Made by a program: the position numbers and the translations under genes. Shown here in pieces: positions 36,936 to 45,268 of a stretch of DNA of 64,000 nucleotides (the stretch's first letter is position 1; every line of letters starts with the position of its first letter). The stretch is from CAVRUD01 sp963849635 (GTDB lineage Bacteria; Chloroflexota; Chloroflexia; Thermomicrobiales; UBA6265), in NCBI GenBank assembly GCA_963849635.1, contig CAWKIA010000039.1, forward strand, positions 100,999 to 164,998, in the 5' to 3' direction. The notes beneath the pieces were generated by a model, which ran no database searches, was not told the origin of the DNA, and saw only the letters and a list, made by a program, of their open reading frames with translations.

Positions 36936-37916
36936 CTAGCGTGTGCCAGCCGCGGAGAGCTCGATGACGCGCTCCGCATTTTCCTGAGTCACGAAGCCAG
37001 GACCAGTCATAATGACCGGGTTGGCGACCGTGTTCAGGTTGGTAACGTTGAGGGTGAGCAGGACGATCGGCAGGTAGCCCTGCAGGTACTGCTGCTGGTC
37101 GATGGCGAAGAGCATCTCGCCGGCGACGATCGCCTCAAGTACCTCTGGCGAGAGGTCGAAGGTGGCAAGGCTGACCGTCTCGAGCTTGTCAGCGGCGCGC
37201 AGGGCATCGAGGGCCGGGATGGAGCCGGTCGGGCCAAGGGCGAGGACGCCGTTGATCGACTCGTCCGCGCTGACTGCGGCCTCGATGCGGGACTGCGCTT
37301 CGCCCGGGTTGTTCAGGTCGATTTCAAGGACCTCGACCGTGCCACCGGACTCACCGAGGCCGTCGGTGAAGCCACGGCAGCGCTCGTCGAGCGCGGCATT
37401 GCCGACTTCCTGGTTGACGCAGAGGGCATTGGTCACGCCGGATTCGCCCATGCGCTGCCCAGCGCCGACGCCGGCTTCGTACTCGGTCTGGCCGACGTGA
37501 TTGAGAAGGCCAAACTCGGCGGCGACGTCGCTACCGGAGTTCATCGAAATCACCGGGATTCCGGCCTCAACGGCGGCGCGGATCGACTCGCCGAGGGCAT
37601 CGGCGTCCGGGATCGAGACGACAAGGCCGTCCGGGCTGGTGGCGACAGCCGCGTCAATCAACTGGGACATCTCAACCATGTCAAATGTGGCCGGCGCCTG
37701 GTATTCGACTTCGACGCCCATATCTTCGGCGGCCTGATTGACGCCGTTTTGCACGACCGACCAGAACGGGTCAGATGCCTGGCCGTGGCTGACCACAACG
37801 AACCGAAGGCCGCTGCGATCGGCGTTGTCATCTTGGCCCAACGCCCGCGCGCCAACTCCGACGAAGCCGACCGCGACCAGGGCAAGCAGTGCAACCCATC
37901 TCACCGTACGATTCAT
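36936..37916 (-). CDS. periplasmic-type sugar-binding protein (ABC, Peripla_BP_4-like)
   Basis: 326 residues. The signal peptide covers residues 1-28 (VALLALVAVGFVGVGARALG). The body matches ribose/inositol-type binding proteins: FVVVSHGQASDPFWSVVQNG, the YQAPATFDMVEMSQLIDAAV region, PDGLVVSIPDA, GIPVISMNSG and the late QQQYLQGYLPIVLL. Likely ligand is myo-inositol or an inositol derivative, by operon. First gene of the leftward operon; ATG 37916 has GGAGAG upstream. Confidence 0.88.
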   Translation of the reverse strand: MNRTVRWVALLALVAVGFVGVGARALGQDDNADRSGLRFVVVSHGQASDPFWSVVQNGVNQAAEDMGVEVEYQAPATFDMVEMSQLIDAAVATSPDGLVVSIPDADALGESIRAAVEAGIPVISMNSGSDVAAEFGLLNHVGQTEYEAGVGAGQRMGESGVTNALCVNQEVGNAALDERCRGFTDGLGESGGTVEVLEIDLNNPGEAQSRIEAAVSADESINGVLALGPTGSIPALDALRAADKLETVSLATFDLSPEVLEAIVAGEMLFAIDQQQYLQGYLPIVLLTLNVTNLNTVANPVIMTGPGFVTQENAERVIELSAAGTR

Positions 37917-37937
37917 CTCACTCTCCGTGTCCGACAA

Positions 37938-38271
37938 TGGCCATCTACGAACCTCATGGTCCGCTTCCGTGAGCGATGACGTATCGACCTACCTGGCGCC
38001 GTCTACCTCCTTTGACGCGCACATGTGTCCGGGATACCGGCGGGTGATATTCAAACGGTTTACCACCAAACCGGGGCAGTAGTTGACCCGGCGCTCGCTA
38101 TCGAAGCGTTCGCCAATCCGACCCACCCGCGAACCGGCCGGGCGTGTATCTGCCCGGACGATAAGGAAAGCGCGGTTCGTCAGTCGAACGTAGTCTTCGC
38201 AAGCAAGCGCTTGATCATACTGTGCGGCGCAATGGTCCGCAAATGTAAAAAGGCATGAAACGGCGAAAATA
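37938..38271. promoter_or_regulatory. upstream region of the inositol operon with two palindromes
   Basis: No gene is supported here. Two symmetric elements stand out: CGGTTT-ACCACC-AAACCG at 38056-38073, and CAAGCGCTTG at 38204-38213. The second has the AAGCGCTT core typical of LacI-family operators. Either could mediate inositol control, but no LacI, GntR or IolR gene is in the window, and no strong -35/-10 pair was identified. Confidence 0.4.
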
Positions 38272-38859
38272 CTATCGTTTCACGGTGAACTCGATCCCTC
38301 GCTCGATCGGCAGAGTCACAGTGTCGACATCCAGTCGTTCCCGGAGCATCGCCTGGTAACCGGAGACGTCGTGCGAGACGACGTTGTCGGACAGGATGAC
38401 ACCGCCGGAGCGCACGAGGGGCAACGCGGCCAGGAAGTGTCCCGTGTAGTCGTCCTTTTCGGCGTCGATGAAGACGATGTCGAATGGGCCGGTGAGGGAG
38501 GCAAGAGTTTGACGAGCGTCACCTGGTAGTACCGTGGCCACCCCGCTCAGGCCGGCCTCAGCGAGGTTGCGGTTTGCTTCGGCAGCACGCTCCGAGATGA
38601 GTTCCGTCCCGGTTACCTTGCCGCCAGATTCGGCGGCGGCGAGGGCGAACCAGATCGTTGAAACGCCGTTGGACGAGCCAACTTCCAGGATCGCTTGTGC
38701 ATTCATCGTCCGCGCCAGCATCGAGATGAACCGACCGCTATTGCGGTCGATGTTGCGGGTGCGTTGTGCGACGGGCAACCCGGCCGCTCTTTGAGCGGCA
38801 TCCTCCCGATACAACCGCTCCAAGGTCGCCTTCGCCGCCTCGGGAATCGCCACGAGCAT
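38272..38859 (-). CDS. SAM-dependent O-methyltransferase (family 3, COMT-like)
   Basis: 195 residues from ATG 38859, set by GAGGAG with 7-nt spacing. SAM-binding motif ILEVGSSNGVSTIWFA near residue 60, acidic loop VTGTELISERAAEANRN, and the metal-binding pattern FDIVFIDAEKDDY with later ILSDNVVSHD, as in caffeoyl-CoA/catechol-type methyltransferases. Substrate unknown. Lies upstream of the inositol operon on the same strand but separated by 355 nt, so probably a separate unit. Confidence 0.82.
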   Translation of the reverse strand: MLVAIPEAAKATLERLYREDAAQRAAGLPVAQRTRNIDRNSGRFISMLARTMNAQAILEVGSSNGVSTIWFALAAAESGGKVTGTELISERAAEANRNLAEAGLSGVATVLPGDARQTLASLTGPFDIVFIDAEKDDYTGHFLAALPLVRSGGVILSDNVVSHDVSGYQAMLRERLDVDTVTLPIERGIEFTVKR

Positions 38860-38893
38860 CAACGATCTCCTCATTCCGCGTGATTTCGGGCGT

Positions 38894-39757
38894 TTACCGG
38901 TCGTTGCCGACGATCTCTTCGAGCATGGCTGGGAGATCGGTGAAGATCAGGTCGGGCATGACCTCGGCGGTGGCCAGATCCTCTCGTTTGCTCACGCCGG
39001 TCAAAACGAGGACGGTGAGCAATCCCGCCCGATGGCCGGCAAGGATGTCGGTATCGAGCCGGTCGCCAATCATGACGCCCTGAGCGGGAGTTAGCCCCAG
39101 GTGCTGGACAGAGAGTTCGAGCACACGCGGCGACGGCTTGCCGATGACGACCGGCTGCACTCCGGACGCGGTTGCGATGGCGGCAATGATGCTGCCCGCC
39201 CCCGGCACCAACCCGGTTTCGGTCGGCAACGTCGCGTCGGCGTTCGTGGCTACGAACGCCGCGCCGTTCCGGATCGAGATCGACGCCGTCTTGAGTTTGT
39301 CGTAGGTGAAGTGGAGATCGAGTCCGGCAACGACCGCATCCGGTTTCTCCTCGACGCTGTTGACGCGCATGAATGGCGTCCCCGCGAAGATTTGCTCCTC
39401 CAAGGCGGGCATGCCGATCAGAAAGATCCTCGCGTTCGGCGCGAGGGTCTCCATCAGGTAGTCCCGCGTGGCGGTCCCGGCTGTACTAATCGACTCAACC
39501 GGGACGGTCACGCCCATTGCGGCGAGCTTCTCGACGTACTGCTGGGGGGAGGACATCGAATTGTTGGTGGCGAGTATGTAGTGGCGCTCGCGTAGTTCAA
39601 GCGCGTTGAACAGGTCGTTGACTCCGGGGAGCGGATGGGAGCCTCGATAGAGAACGCCATCCATGTCGAAGATGAAGGCTCGGGCCGCCCGCAGGCGGGC
39701 GCGGGCGTCCATCACTGCCGTCGCATCTTCTCCGGGTCTGGCGTCGACGGTCGTCAT
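38894..39757 (-). CDS. HAD-superfamily hydrolase (NagD-like, IIA subfamily)
   Basis: 287 residues. Nucleophile motif FDMDGVLYRG near residue 30, second motif ATNNSMSSP, and the late GDRLDTDILAGHRAGL acidic motif. The NagD group dephosphorylates sugar or nucleotide monophosphates; substrate here is unknown. ATG 39757 follows AGGAG by 5 nt. The PfpI gene is immediately upstream (9-nt gap), so the two are likely co-transcribed with the methyltransferase (34-nt gap). Confidence 0.85.
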   Translation of the reverse strand: MTTVDARPGEDATAVMDARARLRAARAFIFDMDGVLYRGSHPLPGVNDLFNALELRERHYILATNNSMSSPQQYVEKLAAMGVTVPVESISTAGTATRDYLMETLAPNARIFLIGMPALEEQIFAGTPFMRVNSVEEKPDAVVAGLDLHFTYDKLKTASISIRNGAAFVATNADATLPTETGLVPGAGSIIAAIATASGVQPVVIGKPSPRVLELSVQHLGLTPAQGVMIGDRLDTDILAGHRAGLLTVLVLTGVSKREDLATAEVMPDLIFTDLPAMLEEIVGNDR

Positions 39758-39765
39758 GGAAACTC

Positions 39766-40296
39766 CTAAGAGACGGCAGCAGCGACCAGAGCCCGGCCGA
39801 GTGCTTCGTTGAAGATCGGAAGATCGCCGGGAACGCGCGAGGTGATCAGATTCCCGTCCTCGACGAGGGGGTAGTCGGAATAGATGCCGCCGGCATTGAT
39901 CACGTCGTCGCGGATCTTGTTGACGCAGGTCAATTGCCGCCCCTTGAGCACTTTCGCCGAGATCAGCAATTGCGCTCCGTGGCAGATCGCACCGACGGGC
40001 TTGCCGGAATGGACGAACTCCTTGGAGAAGGCGACGGCCTCATCGTGGATGCGCAGGTTCTCCGGCGCCCCGCCGCCGGGGATCACGAGCATATCGAACT
40101 CGGCGGTCGTGACGTCGGCGAAGGTCTTATCGACCGCGAGCGTCGCACCCTTCTTGCCCGTAACCGACCCTGGCTCCAACCCGATCAAGATGACCTCTGC
40201 CCCAAGCGACTCCAGATGCTCTTTCGGGCCGATCGCCTCGATGTCTTCGAAGTTCTGCGCGATGACCATCGCCACACGCTTCTGTTGTGCTTGCAT
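39766..40296 (-). CDS. DJ-1/PfpI family protein
   Basis: 176 residues. Catalytic elbow PVGAICHGAQLLI with the Cys-His pair near residue 103 and the preceding MLVIPGGGAPENLR. Members are intracellular proteases or glyoxalase/deglycase-type stress enzymes; I cannot choose between them. ATG 40296 with AGGAG 11 nt upstream. First of three co-directional genes. Confidence 0.85.
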   Translation of the reverse strand: MQAQQKRVAMVIAQNFEDIEAIGPKEHLESLGAEVILIGLEPGSVTGKKGATLAVDKTFADVTTAEFDMLVIPGGGAPENLRIHDEAVAFSKEFVHSGKPVGAICHGAQLLISAKVLKGRQLTCVNKIRDDVINAGGIYSDYPLVEDGNLITSRVPGDLPIFNEALGRALVAAAVS

Positions 40297-40418
40297 GGCT
40301 TCTATACTCCTGCGTCGATGCTGCCCGCACGGGCGAAATCATCGATAGCGTAGCGCACTTGCGCCGAGTGCCGCCGCACGGGCGGGGCATCACAAGGTCA
40401 ATCGACGAGGGGGACGGG

Positions 40419-41624
40419 ATGAGTTCACCGCCGTATTCCGACGAGACCGCCAATCGCGTGCTTGCCGAGATCAACGAGAGTGAGACGATCGCGTTCCTCC
40501 GAGATCTGGTGCGCTTTCCCACCGTCAATCCCCCTGGTGATGTGCGTGACGCGATCGCGTTCTGCTCCCAGAAACTGGAAAAGGAAGGCTTTTCTTGCCG
40601 GACGGTCGCCATCGACGAGATCATGCCGAACCTGATCGCAGAGTTCGGTCCTGACGGCGGGGAGACGCTCTGCTTTAACGCCCATCTCGACATTGTGCCG
40701 ACCGGCGAACGCTACGCCTGGTCGCACGACCCGTTCGCCGCCGATCTGGTTGATGGTCGGGTCTACGGCCGCGGGGCAGGCGACGACAAAGCGAGTGTTA
40801 CCGCTCAAGTCATGGCCGCGATTGCGCTGGCTCGTTCGGCGGTGCCGCTCAAGGGCCGGTTGATCGTCAATGAAGTTGCGGACGAGGAGGTCGGTGGCCA
40901 GAAAGGGGCCGCCTTCATCGTCGCCGACGGCATTCTCAAACCGGACTTCGTGATCGTCGGTGAGCAGACGCGTGGCAAGGTTCTTGTTGGGGAGAAGGGT
41001 GGCGCCGGCGTCAATGTGATCGTCTATGGCCGGGCCGCGCATGGCGCCCTGCCCTGGGAGGGCGCCAATGCGATCGAGGGCATGGCCCAGGTGATCGTAG
41101 CGTTGCAAAATGAGCTGTGGCCGAAGCTCGCGGAGCGAAAGCACCCCTACTTTCACCCGTCATCGGCCTCGATCAACCTGATCTCGGGCGGAGTGAAGAG
41201 CAACGTCGTCGCCGACCGGTGCGAGATCTCGATCGATCGCCGCGTGATTCCCGGTGAGGACCCGCAGGAGTCGTTCAACGAGGTCAAGGTGATCGCTGAG
41301 CGAGTGATATCCGGAATCCCCGGCCTTAGAGTCGAATGTCAGCCCGGATTCGTCCTGCGCAAAGCGACGATGACGGACCCAGAATCGCCAGTCGTGAAGG
41401 CGATGGTTGGTGCGAATGAATACCTGGGATTTCCGACCGACCTGGCGGGATTCAGCATGGCCTCCGACGGCCGGTTCTTCGCGGAAGTCGGTTGCCCGAC
41501 GATCATCTACGGGCCGGGTGACCCAGGGTTGGCCCACGTCCCCGACGAGTGGGTCGGTGTGGACGAGGTGATGAATGCAACCAAAGCGTACGCACTGGCC
41601 GCATTGGCCCTGATCGGCGCTTGA
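40419..41624 (+). CDS. M20 family metallopeptidase (ArgE/DapE-like)
   Basis: 401 residues. Zinc-ligand motifs are CFNAHLDIVPTG near residue 84, the GAGDDKASV motif, NEVADEEVGG, and the late His near YGPGDPGLAHVPDEWV. A dimerisation domain sits between. ArgE, DapE and other deacylases share this layout, so the substrate is open. ATG 40419 follows a purine-rich GAGGGGGACGG. The second M20 gene starts 32 nt downstream, suggesting an amino-acid or peptide salvage operon. Confidence 0.88.
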   Translation: MSSPPYSDETANRVLAEINESETIAFLRDLVRFPTVNPPGDVRDAIAFCSQKLEKEGFSCRTVAIDEIMPNLIAEFGPDGGETLCFNAHLDIVPTGERYAWSHDPFAADLVDGRVYGRGAGDDKASVTAQVMAAIALARSAVPLKGRLIVNEVADEEVGGQKGAAFIVADGILKPDFVIVGEQTRGKVLVGEKGGAGVNVIVYGRAAHGALPWEGANAIEGMAQVIVALQNELWPKLAERKHPYFHPSSASINLISGGVKSNVVADRCEISIDRRVIPGEDPQESFNEVKVIAERVISGIPGLRVECQPGFVLRKATMTDPESPVVKAMVGANEYLGFPTDLAGFSMASDGRFFAEVGCPTIIYGPGDPGLAHVPDEWVGVDEVMNATKAYALAALALIGA

Positions 41625-41656
41625 GGCTGACGAACCGCGACGAGGAGAACAATCTC

Positions 41657-43006
41657 GTGCAAGACATCGATCGCTATGTTGACGAGCACGCCGCATACTA
41701 CATCGCCAGCTTGCAGAGGCTGGTGCGGCAGCGCAGTATCGCCGCCCAGAATGACGGAATGGCTGAGACCGCCGCGCTGGTCGAAGAGATGCTGCGCGGT
41801 GTCGGCGCCTCACCTAATCAGTACGACACGAGAGGCGGATTTCCGGTTGTCTTTGCCGAGTTACCGGGCAAGGCGAGCAGGACCTTAAGCTTCTACAACC
41901 ACTATGACGTGCAGCCTGCCGACCCGCTCGATCTGTGGGAGCACGATCCGTGGGCCTGCGCTGAGAATGACGGCCGTCTCTGGGGTCGTGGAGTCAGCGA
42001 CAACAAGGGCAACCTCGCGGCCAGAATCGCCGCGATCGATGCCTGGCGCAACGTCCGCAGTGACCTTCCCCTCACCGTCAAGTTCATCGCCGAGGGTGAA
42101 GAGGAGATCGGCTCTCCTCACCTGGCCAATTTCACCGCCGATCACCCCGATCTTTGTCGAGCCGATGCCTGCATCTGGGAGTTCGGTGGAGTCAATGAAG
42201 AGGGCAAGCCCCTCATTCACCTTGGCCTCAAAGGGATGTGCTACGTCGAACTCCGGGTTCGGGGCGCCGGCGGCGATCAACACTCATCCGTTGCGACGTC
42301 GACCCCGAATGCCGCCTGGCGACTGGTCTGGGCACTCTCGACGCTCAAAGGCCCGGACGAGAACGTGCTCATTTCTGGTTTCTACGACCGAGTCCAGGCT
42401 CCGACCGACGCCGAGCGAGCCGCGCTAGAGCGGATGCCGAGCGTCGAAGCACAGCGCCTGGAAAAACTCGGCATCTCCGAATTCCTGCTGGGCCTGACCG
42501 GTATCGAATTGAAGTTGCGCGATTACTTCCAGCCGACTTGCACCATCGCCGGCATCCAGAGCGGATACACCGGCACGGGTACCAAAACCGTCCTGCCAGC
42601 GACCGCGATGGCCAAGGTCGATATGCGCCTGGTTGCTGACCAGGACCCGGCCGACATCGCTTCGTTGCTGCGAAAGCACCTCGACGCCAACGGGTTCGAG
42701 GATGTGGAGATCCAAGTGCTGAGCGCGCTGCACCCGGCCAGGACGTCCCTGGAGGCGCCGATCGCCAGGGTGGTAGTCGAGACCTACCGCGATCTCTATG
42801 ACGGTGAGCCAGTCATTGCGCCGACGTCAGCCGGCTCGGGACCGTGGTACCAACTCCTCACCCAGTTTGGCATCGACGGCTGCACCGCTGGCGTTGGCCA
42901 CCCGCGCTCAAACGCCCATGCCCCCAACGAAAACATCTTCGTTGCCGACTACATCCGGGGCATCAAACACATCTGCCGGATCATGGAGCGGTTTGCGGCG
43001 ACGTAG
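41657..43006 (+). CDS. M20 family dipeptidase (carnosinase-like)
   Basis: 449 residues from GTG 41657 (GAGGAG at 41642-41647, 9-nt spacing). Ligand motifs include LSFYNHYDVQPADP near residue 82, GVSDNKGNLAARI, AEGEEEIGSPHL and the late GVGHPRSNAHAPNENI. Carnosinase-type members cleave dipeptides with an unblocked N-terminus. Second gene of a two-gene M20 pair; the operon ends convergent with thrS. Confidence 0.9.
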   Translation: MQDIDRYVDEHAAYYIASLQRLVRQRSIAAQNDGMAETAALVEEMLRGVGASPNQYDTRGGFPVVFAELPGKASRTLSFYNHYDVQPADPLDLWEHDPWACAENDGRLWGRGVSDNKGNLAARIAAIDAWRNVRSDLPLTVKFIAEGEEEIGSPHLANFTADHPDLCRADACIWEFGGVNEEGKPLIHLGLKGMCYVELRVRGAGGDQHSSVATSTPNAAWRLVWALSTLKGPDENVLISGFYDRVQAPTDAERAALERMPSVEAQRLEKLGISEFLLGLTGIELKLRDYFQPTCTIAGIQSGYTGTGTKTVLPATAMAKVDMRLVADQDPADIASLLRKHLDANGFEDVEIQVLSALHPARTSLEAPIARVVVETYRDLYDGEPVIAPTSAGSGPWYQLLTQFGIDGCTAGVGHPRSNAHAPNENIFVADYIRGIKHICRIMERFAAT

Positions 43007-43057
43007 CTGAGAATGGCGGCCCGGAGAATTTCCGGGCCGCCAGTCGATTCTTCGCCT

Positions 43058-44878
43058 CTAGTTCGCCGCTACAGTGTCGACCTCAGGCGTCAGGCTCAGA
43101 GCTCTGGATTCTGCAAGCCGGCTCGCATATTCGTGGAACTGGGCCACAGGCATCGCGCCCAAATCCTCGCCGGTTCGCAGCCGGACTGCAACGGCACCGG
43201 CCTCGGCTTCGCGCTTGCCGACCACGAGCATGAACGGGACCTTCTGGAGCTGGGCGTTGCGAATCTTCGCCTGCATTCGGCCGCTCGACTCGTCCACCTC
43301 GACGCGCAAACCCTGCTTCTCCAGATCAGCTTTGACGCTGTGTGCGAATGCGACCTGATCATCCGTGATGGGGATCAGGACAGCCTGCACGGGCGCCAGC
43401 CAGACAGGAAAATTGCCGGCGTAGTGCTCGATCAAGCCGCCGACGAACCGCTCCATTGAACCGAGGAGCGTGCGGTGGATCATCACTGCCCGGTGGCGAT
43501 TGCCGTCGTCGGCGACGTATGTCACATCGAAGCGCTCGGGCAGATTGAAGTCGACCTGGATCGTCGGTCCCGTCCATTCGCGCCCAAGGGCGTCGACCCA
43601 TTTGATGTCGATCTTCGGCCCGTAGAACGCTCCGCCTCCTGGATCGAGCTCGTAGTCGAGATTTCGCTGGGCCAGTGCTTCCTTCAGGCGGGAGATTGCC
43701 ATCTCCCATATTTCGTCGTCGCCGATCGCCTTCTCCGGGCGCGTGGCCAGGTAGGTTTTGAACTCATAGCCGAAGACGCTGGCCATATGCTCCGCGAACG
43801 CAATTGCCCCGTTCACTTCCTCGACGACCTGGTCTTCCGTGCAGAAGATGTGGGCGTCGTCCTGGGTGAAGCCGCGCACCCGCAGCATGCCGTGGAGCGT
43901 GCCAGAGCGCTCGTAGCGATAGACCGTGCCCAGTTCGGCCAGGCGGATTGGCAGGTCGCGGTATGAGCGGACCTGGCTCTTGAAAATCATGATGTGGCCC
44001 GGACAGTTCATCGGCTTGAGGTAGTAATCCACCTCCTCGATGCTCATCGGGGCGTACATGTTCTCGCTGTACGTCTCCAGGTGGCCAGAGAGCTTGTAGA
44101 TCTTCTCTGAGGCGATGTGGGGCGTGTAAACCAGATCGTAGCCCCGCGCAAGCTGCTCCGTCTGCTCGAACTGTTCGATCAGGAAGCGGACCAGGCCGCC
44201 CTTCGGGTGCCAGAGGATCAGGCCCGGGCCGATCTCCTCACTGACGGAGAAGAAATCCAACTCCCTGCCCAACCTGCGGTGGTCCCGCTTCTGGGCCTCC
44301 TCCAACCGTTCTAGATGCTTGTCCAATTCCTCCTGCGTCGGCCAGGCCGTGCCGTAGATCCGCTGGAGCATCTTGTTCTTCTCAGAACCACGCCAATATG
44401 CTCCGGCCACTGAGAGGAGCTTGAATGGACCGATTTCGCCCGTGGAGGGGACGTGCGGACCCCGACAGAGGTCGAGGAAGTTCCCCTGCTGGTACGTCGT
44501 GATCTCCTCACCAGCGGGCAGTCCCTCAATGAGTTCGACCTTGTACGGATTGTCGCCAAAGATCTGAATCGCTTGATCGCGCGAGACGACCTGGCGGTCA
44601 AACGCTTCAGGCGTGGCCTGATGAGCGCGCATACGTGTTTCGATATCAGCCAGATCATCGGGCGTGAGGGAGCGGGGCAGGTCGATATCGTAATAGAAGC
44701 CGTCCTCGATGGCGGGTCCGATGGCAAACTTGGCGTCCGGGAAGATCTCCTGGACCGCCTCGGCCATTAAATGCGCGGCGGAGTGGCGCATTCGCGCCAG
44801 TTCGTAGGCCGCTCCGGATTCGGGTTTGAACGCGACATCCATCTCGGCCGCTTCTTCGGCGAGTGTTGCTTCTGGCAT
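43058..44878 (-). CDS. thrS: threonine--tRNA ligase ThrS (no TGS domain)
   Basis: Charges tRNA-Thr. 606 residues; the usual N-terminal TGS domain of about 60 residues is absent and the protein begins directly with the editing domain. That domain shows the HSAAHLMAEAV motif (HxxxH) and LCRGPHVPSTG. Catalytic motifs: PMNCPGH with the zinc Cys, YRYERSGTLHGMLRVRGFTQDD as motif 2 region (YRYERSG, RVRGFTQDD), and IHRTLLGSMER with the zinc His. The anticodon-binding domain is intact. ATG 44878 follows AGGAGG. Expression is controlled by the T-box leader just upstream. Confidence 0.95.
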   Translation of the reverse strand: MPEATLAEEAAEMDVAFKPESGAAYELARMRHSAAHLMAEAVQEIFPDAKFAIGPAIEDGFYYDIDLPRSLTPDDLADIETRMRAHQATPEAFDRQVVSRDQAIQIFGDNPYKVELIEGLPAGEEITTYQQGNFLDLCRGPHVPSTGEIGPFKLLSVAGAYWRGSEKNKMLQRIYGTAWPTQEELDKHLERLEEAQKRDHRRLGRELDFFSVSEEIGPGLILWHPKGGLVRFLIEQFEQTEQLARGYDLVYTPHIASEKIYKLSGHLETYSENMYAPMSIEEVDYYLKPMNCPGHIMIFKSQVRSYRDLPIRLAELGTVYRYERSGTLHGMLRVRGFTQDDAHIFCTEDQVVEEVNGAIAFAEHMASVFGYEFKTYLATRPEKAIGDDEIWEMAISRLKEALAQRNLDYELDPGGGAFYGPKIDIKWVDALGREWTGPTIQVDFNLPERFDVTYVADDGNRHRAVMIHRTLLGSMERFVGGLIEHYAGNFPVWLAPVQAVLIPITDDQVAFAHSVKADLEKQGLRVEVDESSGRMQAKIRNAQLQKVPFMLVVGKREAEAGAVAVRLRTGEDLGAMPVAQFHEYASRLAESRALSLTPEVDTVAAN

Positions 44879-44949
44879 GGGTTCCTCCTCAGGTTTAACA
44901 TTCCGGATAGCCTCATCCTGGATGCCGGGCTGATGTCAGGCTTAAATGC

Positions 44950-45222
44950 AAAACGGCCCGCATCCCGCAAAGGGACGTCGGACCGACGTGGTTCCACCCT
45001 CGTTTCAACCAGAGCATATTAAATGCCGCTGGCTGCTCGATCTGGCCGCTAACGAGGCCGATTCGGACGGTTCTACTTGCGCTCAACGAGCGGGTTCGAA
45101 CGTCAGCTCACAGGGGGTTTTCGTCGCCGCTCAGATCGGACCGGCTTTCACCACGATGCCGGTTTCTCTGGCGATGAGCACGCGCCTACTCGTCCTGATC
45201 GTCGCTGCCGTCTTCAATTGTT
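44950..45222 (-). promoter_or_regulatory. T-box riboswitch leader of thrS
   Basis: Uncharged tRNA-Thr sensor. The hallmark T-box AGGGTGGAACCACG is at 44987-45000 (minus strand), the bulge that pairs with the tRNA NCCA end. It is followed by a terminator at 44950-44985: CGGTCCG and CGTCCC pair with GGGATG and CGGGCCG around TTTGC (13 bp, one bulged A), then TTTT. Further upstream, AGAGAAACCGG and GTGGTGAAAGCCGG near 45140-45170 look like the distal Stem I loop and bulge region. An ACC codon for threonine occurs near 45116-45120, but I do not assign the specifier with confidence. Confidence 0.88.
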
Positions 45223-45228
45223 GAATTC

Positions 45229-45258
45229 AGCATAGGATTGGTTTGGCGTCCCTGTCAA
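45229..45258 (-). promoter_or_regulatory. sigma-70 promoter of the T-box/thrS transcript
   Basis: Minus strand TTGACA (45253-45258), an 18-nt spacer, then TATGCT (45229-45234). Transcription would begin near 45222, just before the T-box Stem I, which fits the leader boundaries independently deduced. The -35 overlaps nothing coding; dacA ends 11 nt away. Confidence 0.65.
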
Positions 45259-45268
45259 CGGGCGAGGC

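Noticed and set aside
38025..38258. 77-codon open frame upstream of the inositol operon
   Set aside because: No ribosome site or recognisable protein pattern, and it overlaps the palindromic regulatory candidates.
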